A stretch of DNA of 64,000 nt, taken from positions 186,001 to 250,000 of the forward strand of contig CALWRS010000002.1 in the NCBI GenBank assembly GCA_944384025.1, in the 5' to 3' direction. Position 1 is the first letter of the stretch, and the number at the start of each line of letters is the position of its first letter. A program made the translations under genes and the position numbers. This document shows, in pieces, positions 62,658 to 64,000 of this stretch. The notes under the pieces were generated by a model. It was not told where the DNA came from and did no database searches. It saw only the letters and a list, made by a program, of their open reading frames with translations. This DNA comes from an uncultured Lachnospiraceae bacterium. GTDB lineage: Bacteria > Bacillota > Clostridia > Lachnospirales > Lachnospiraceae.

Positions 62658-63725
62658 TCACACCATATAAAACTCTTTGTACCACTCGGCAAACCGCCTC
62701 AGACCATCTCTGAGACTTGTACTCGGTTTGAATCCAAAGTCTCTTTCCAGCGCACTAGTATCTGCATAGGTCACTGGCACATCGCCCGGCTGCATGGGAA
62801 CAAGCTCCTTGTGAGCCCCAAAGTCATAATCCTCCGGAAGCACACCAGCTCTTACCAACTCCTCAGACAGAATCTGTACGAAGTCCAGCAGGTTCTCAGG
62901 ATTGTTGTTGCCAATGTTGTAAAGTGCATAGGGCGGCACCGGAAGTCCATCCTCGCCCGTCATCTTATCCGGTGCTTTAGCCATCACCTTCTCCACACCG
63001 GTTACAATGTCATCAATGTAAGTAAAATCTCGCTTGCAATTACCGTAGTTAAAAATCTGGATCGTCTTGCCTGCTCTCAACTTATCGGTAAAACCGAAGT
63101 AGGCCATGTCGGGCCGACCAGCAGGACCATAGACAGTAAAGAATCGGAGACCGGTAGAAGGGATATTGTACAGCTTCGCATAAGCATGAGCCATCAGCTC
63201 ATTTGACTTTTTCGTCGCTGCATAAAGAGAAACCGGGTTGTCCACCTTGTCATCCGTGCTGTACGGAACCTTCTTATTGGAACCGTAGACAGAGGAACTT
63301 GAAGCATATACCAAATGCTCCACAGGTGTATTTTCCTCATCATAGGAGTGCCTGCAAGCTTCCAGAATGTTGTAGAAGCCGATCAAATTGCTCTCCACAT
63401 AAGCGTCCGGATTGATGATGGAGTATCTCACACCGGCCTGTGCTGCGAGGTTGACGACAATCTGTGGGTGATATGTACTAAAGATCCGATTAATTGTCTC
63501 TTTATCCGCAATACTCCCTCTCACAAAAACAAAGGAAGGATGTGCAGACAGTTCAGCCAATCGCGCTTCCTTCAAACGAACATCATAGTAGTCGTTCATG
63601 TTGTCGATACCGATAACTGTCACATCCTTCACGTCCTTGTAAAGGCGTTTAACAAGATTAGAGCCGATGAATCCAGCGGCCCCTGTCACCAATATCGTTT
63701 TCTTATGTAAGTCAATAGTGGTCAT
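62658..63725 (-). CDS. NAD-dependent UDP-glucuronate 4-epimerase-type protein
   Basis: A 355-residue extended short-chain dehydrogenase. It has [16 protein letters not shown] at the N-terminus and [15 protein letters not shown] after it, a segment characteristic of UDP-glucuronate epimerases (CapI/WbnF group). The catalytic Ser-Tyr-Lys is in [11 protein letters not shown] and [15 protein letters not shown], and [17 protein letters not shown] follows. It would convert UDP-GlcA, made by the adjacent dehydrogenase, to UDP-GalA. GAGGTAAC lies upstream of the ATG. This is the first gene of the capsule operon visible in this window. Confidence 0.9.
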   Translation of the reverse strand: MTTIDLHKKTILVTGAAGFIGSNLVKRLYKDVKDVTVIGIDNMNDYYDVRLKEARLAELSAHPSFVFVRGSIADKETINRIFSTYHPQIVVNLAAQAGVRYSIINPDAYVESNLIGFYNILEACRHSYDEENTPVEHLVYASSSSVYGSNKKVPYSTDDKVDNPVSLYAATKKSNELMAHAYAKLYNIPSTGLRFFTVYGPAGRPDMAYFGFTDKLRAGKTIQIFNYGNCKRDFTYIDDIVTGVEKVMAKAPDKMTGEDGLPVPPYALYNIGNNNPENLLDFVQILSEELVRAGVLPEDYDFGAHKELVPMQPGDVPVTYADTSALERDFGFKPSTSLRDGLRRFAEWYKEFYMV

Positions 63726-64000
63726 TGTTTGTTACCTCGCATCTATATTTTTCCCAAGTCCCTGTGGACAATGAACGGCCCGCATTCACTCTCCACAGCA
63801 TCTTTGCTTAACTTCCTTCATCTCTATAACCAGTGTCTGTCCAAAATGGCATCTTCCAAACTATGTAAAATCATGTACCGTTATGTTCATTTCCACACAC
63901 TCCACATCGACTCCGATTCCGAAAATTCCTCAACTTTTTTTAAGGAAATACCTGCCATCAAGTGAATAACTTATTGAAATCCAACCGCTACAATAATCCA
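63726..64000. other. Upstream region of the capsule operon, no gene seen
   Basis: No supported coding sequence is seen. Being upstream of the first capsule gene it may hold the operon promoter, but I cannot point to a convincing -35/-10 pair. Confidence 0.4.

Overview
This 64 kb window looks like the chromosome of a spore-forming Firmicute of the class Clostridia, probably Lachnospiraceae-like. The evidence is gene content and order: rny, spoIIM next to a Nudix gene and pdp, scpAB, the radical SAM/DUF2344/RNase G trio, the rplU-prp-rpmA-obgE-yhbY-nadD-rsfS run, and a lexA/yneA divergon with Firmicute-type LexA boxes. L27 has the N-terminal extension that Prp removes. Species cannot be named from sequence reading alone.

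Layout. (1) 1-37.1 kb is dense, intact core genome. It holds RNA decay (rny, rng), proline and aspartate metabolism, sporulation (spoIIM), two D,D-carboxypeptidases around scpAB, a large SNF2 helicase, and a convergent pair of unknown envelope-type proteins. The ribosome/GTPase/NAD block, the SOS divergon, a MoxR/DUF58/transglutaminase operon, a tyrosine recombinase and an rfbC/Hint-like/LCP operon follow. Many near-consensus sigma-A promoters with 17-nt spacers and several intrinsic terminators can be read directly. (2) 37.1-49.9 kb is an accessory island full of remnants. It contains two paralogous tandem small-RNA genes, a highly palindromic block, the decayed tail of an AlbA_2-type ATP-binding protein, and a stub of a mannose-1-phosphate guanylyltransferase. 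It also contains an apparently intact three-gene cassette (papain-like cysteine protease plus two long helical, toxin-like proteins) behind a broken helix-turn-helix regulator with its own promoter and palindromic operator. Beyond this lie frameshifted or truncated AP2-domain, YolD, membrane/GAF-like, acetyltransferase, rfbB and rfbC genes, mixed with an intact nucleotidyltransferase and an acyltransferase. (3) 49.9-63.7 kb is an exopolysaccharide or capsule locus, all on the minus strand. It holds rfbA, a Wzx-type flippase, a beta-propeller protein, a Wzy-type polymerase, five glycosyltransferase-type genes, UDP-galactopyranose mutase, UDP-glucose dehydrogenase and a UDP-glucuronate epimerase.

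How they work together. The capsule genes provide activated sugars (dTDP-glucose, UDP-GlcA/GalA, UDP-Galf), assembly, flipping and polymerisation. The upstream LCP protein is a plausible ligase for attaching polymer to peptidoglycan. The dTDP-rhamnose route is visibly broken in the capsule locus: rfbB carries a stop and is fused by deletion to the tail of rfbC. An intact rfbC remains at 36.5 kb.

The best candidates for undescribed biology are the protease plus helical-protein cassette at 38.1-42.4 kb, the tandem small RNAs at 37.2 and 37.8 kb, and a stand-alone Hint-fold protein that appears to have lost its catalytic residues at 36 kb.
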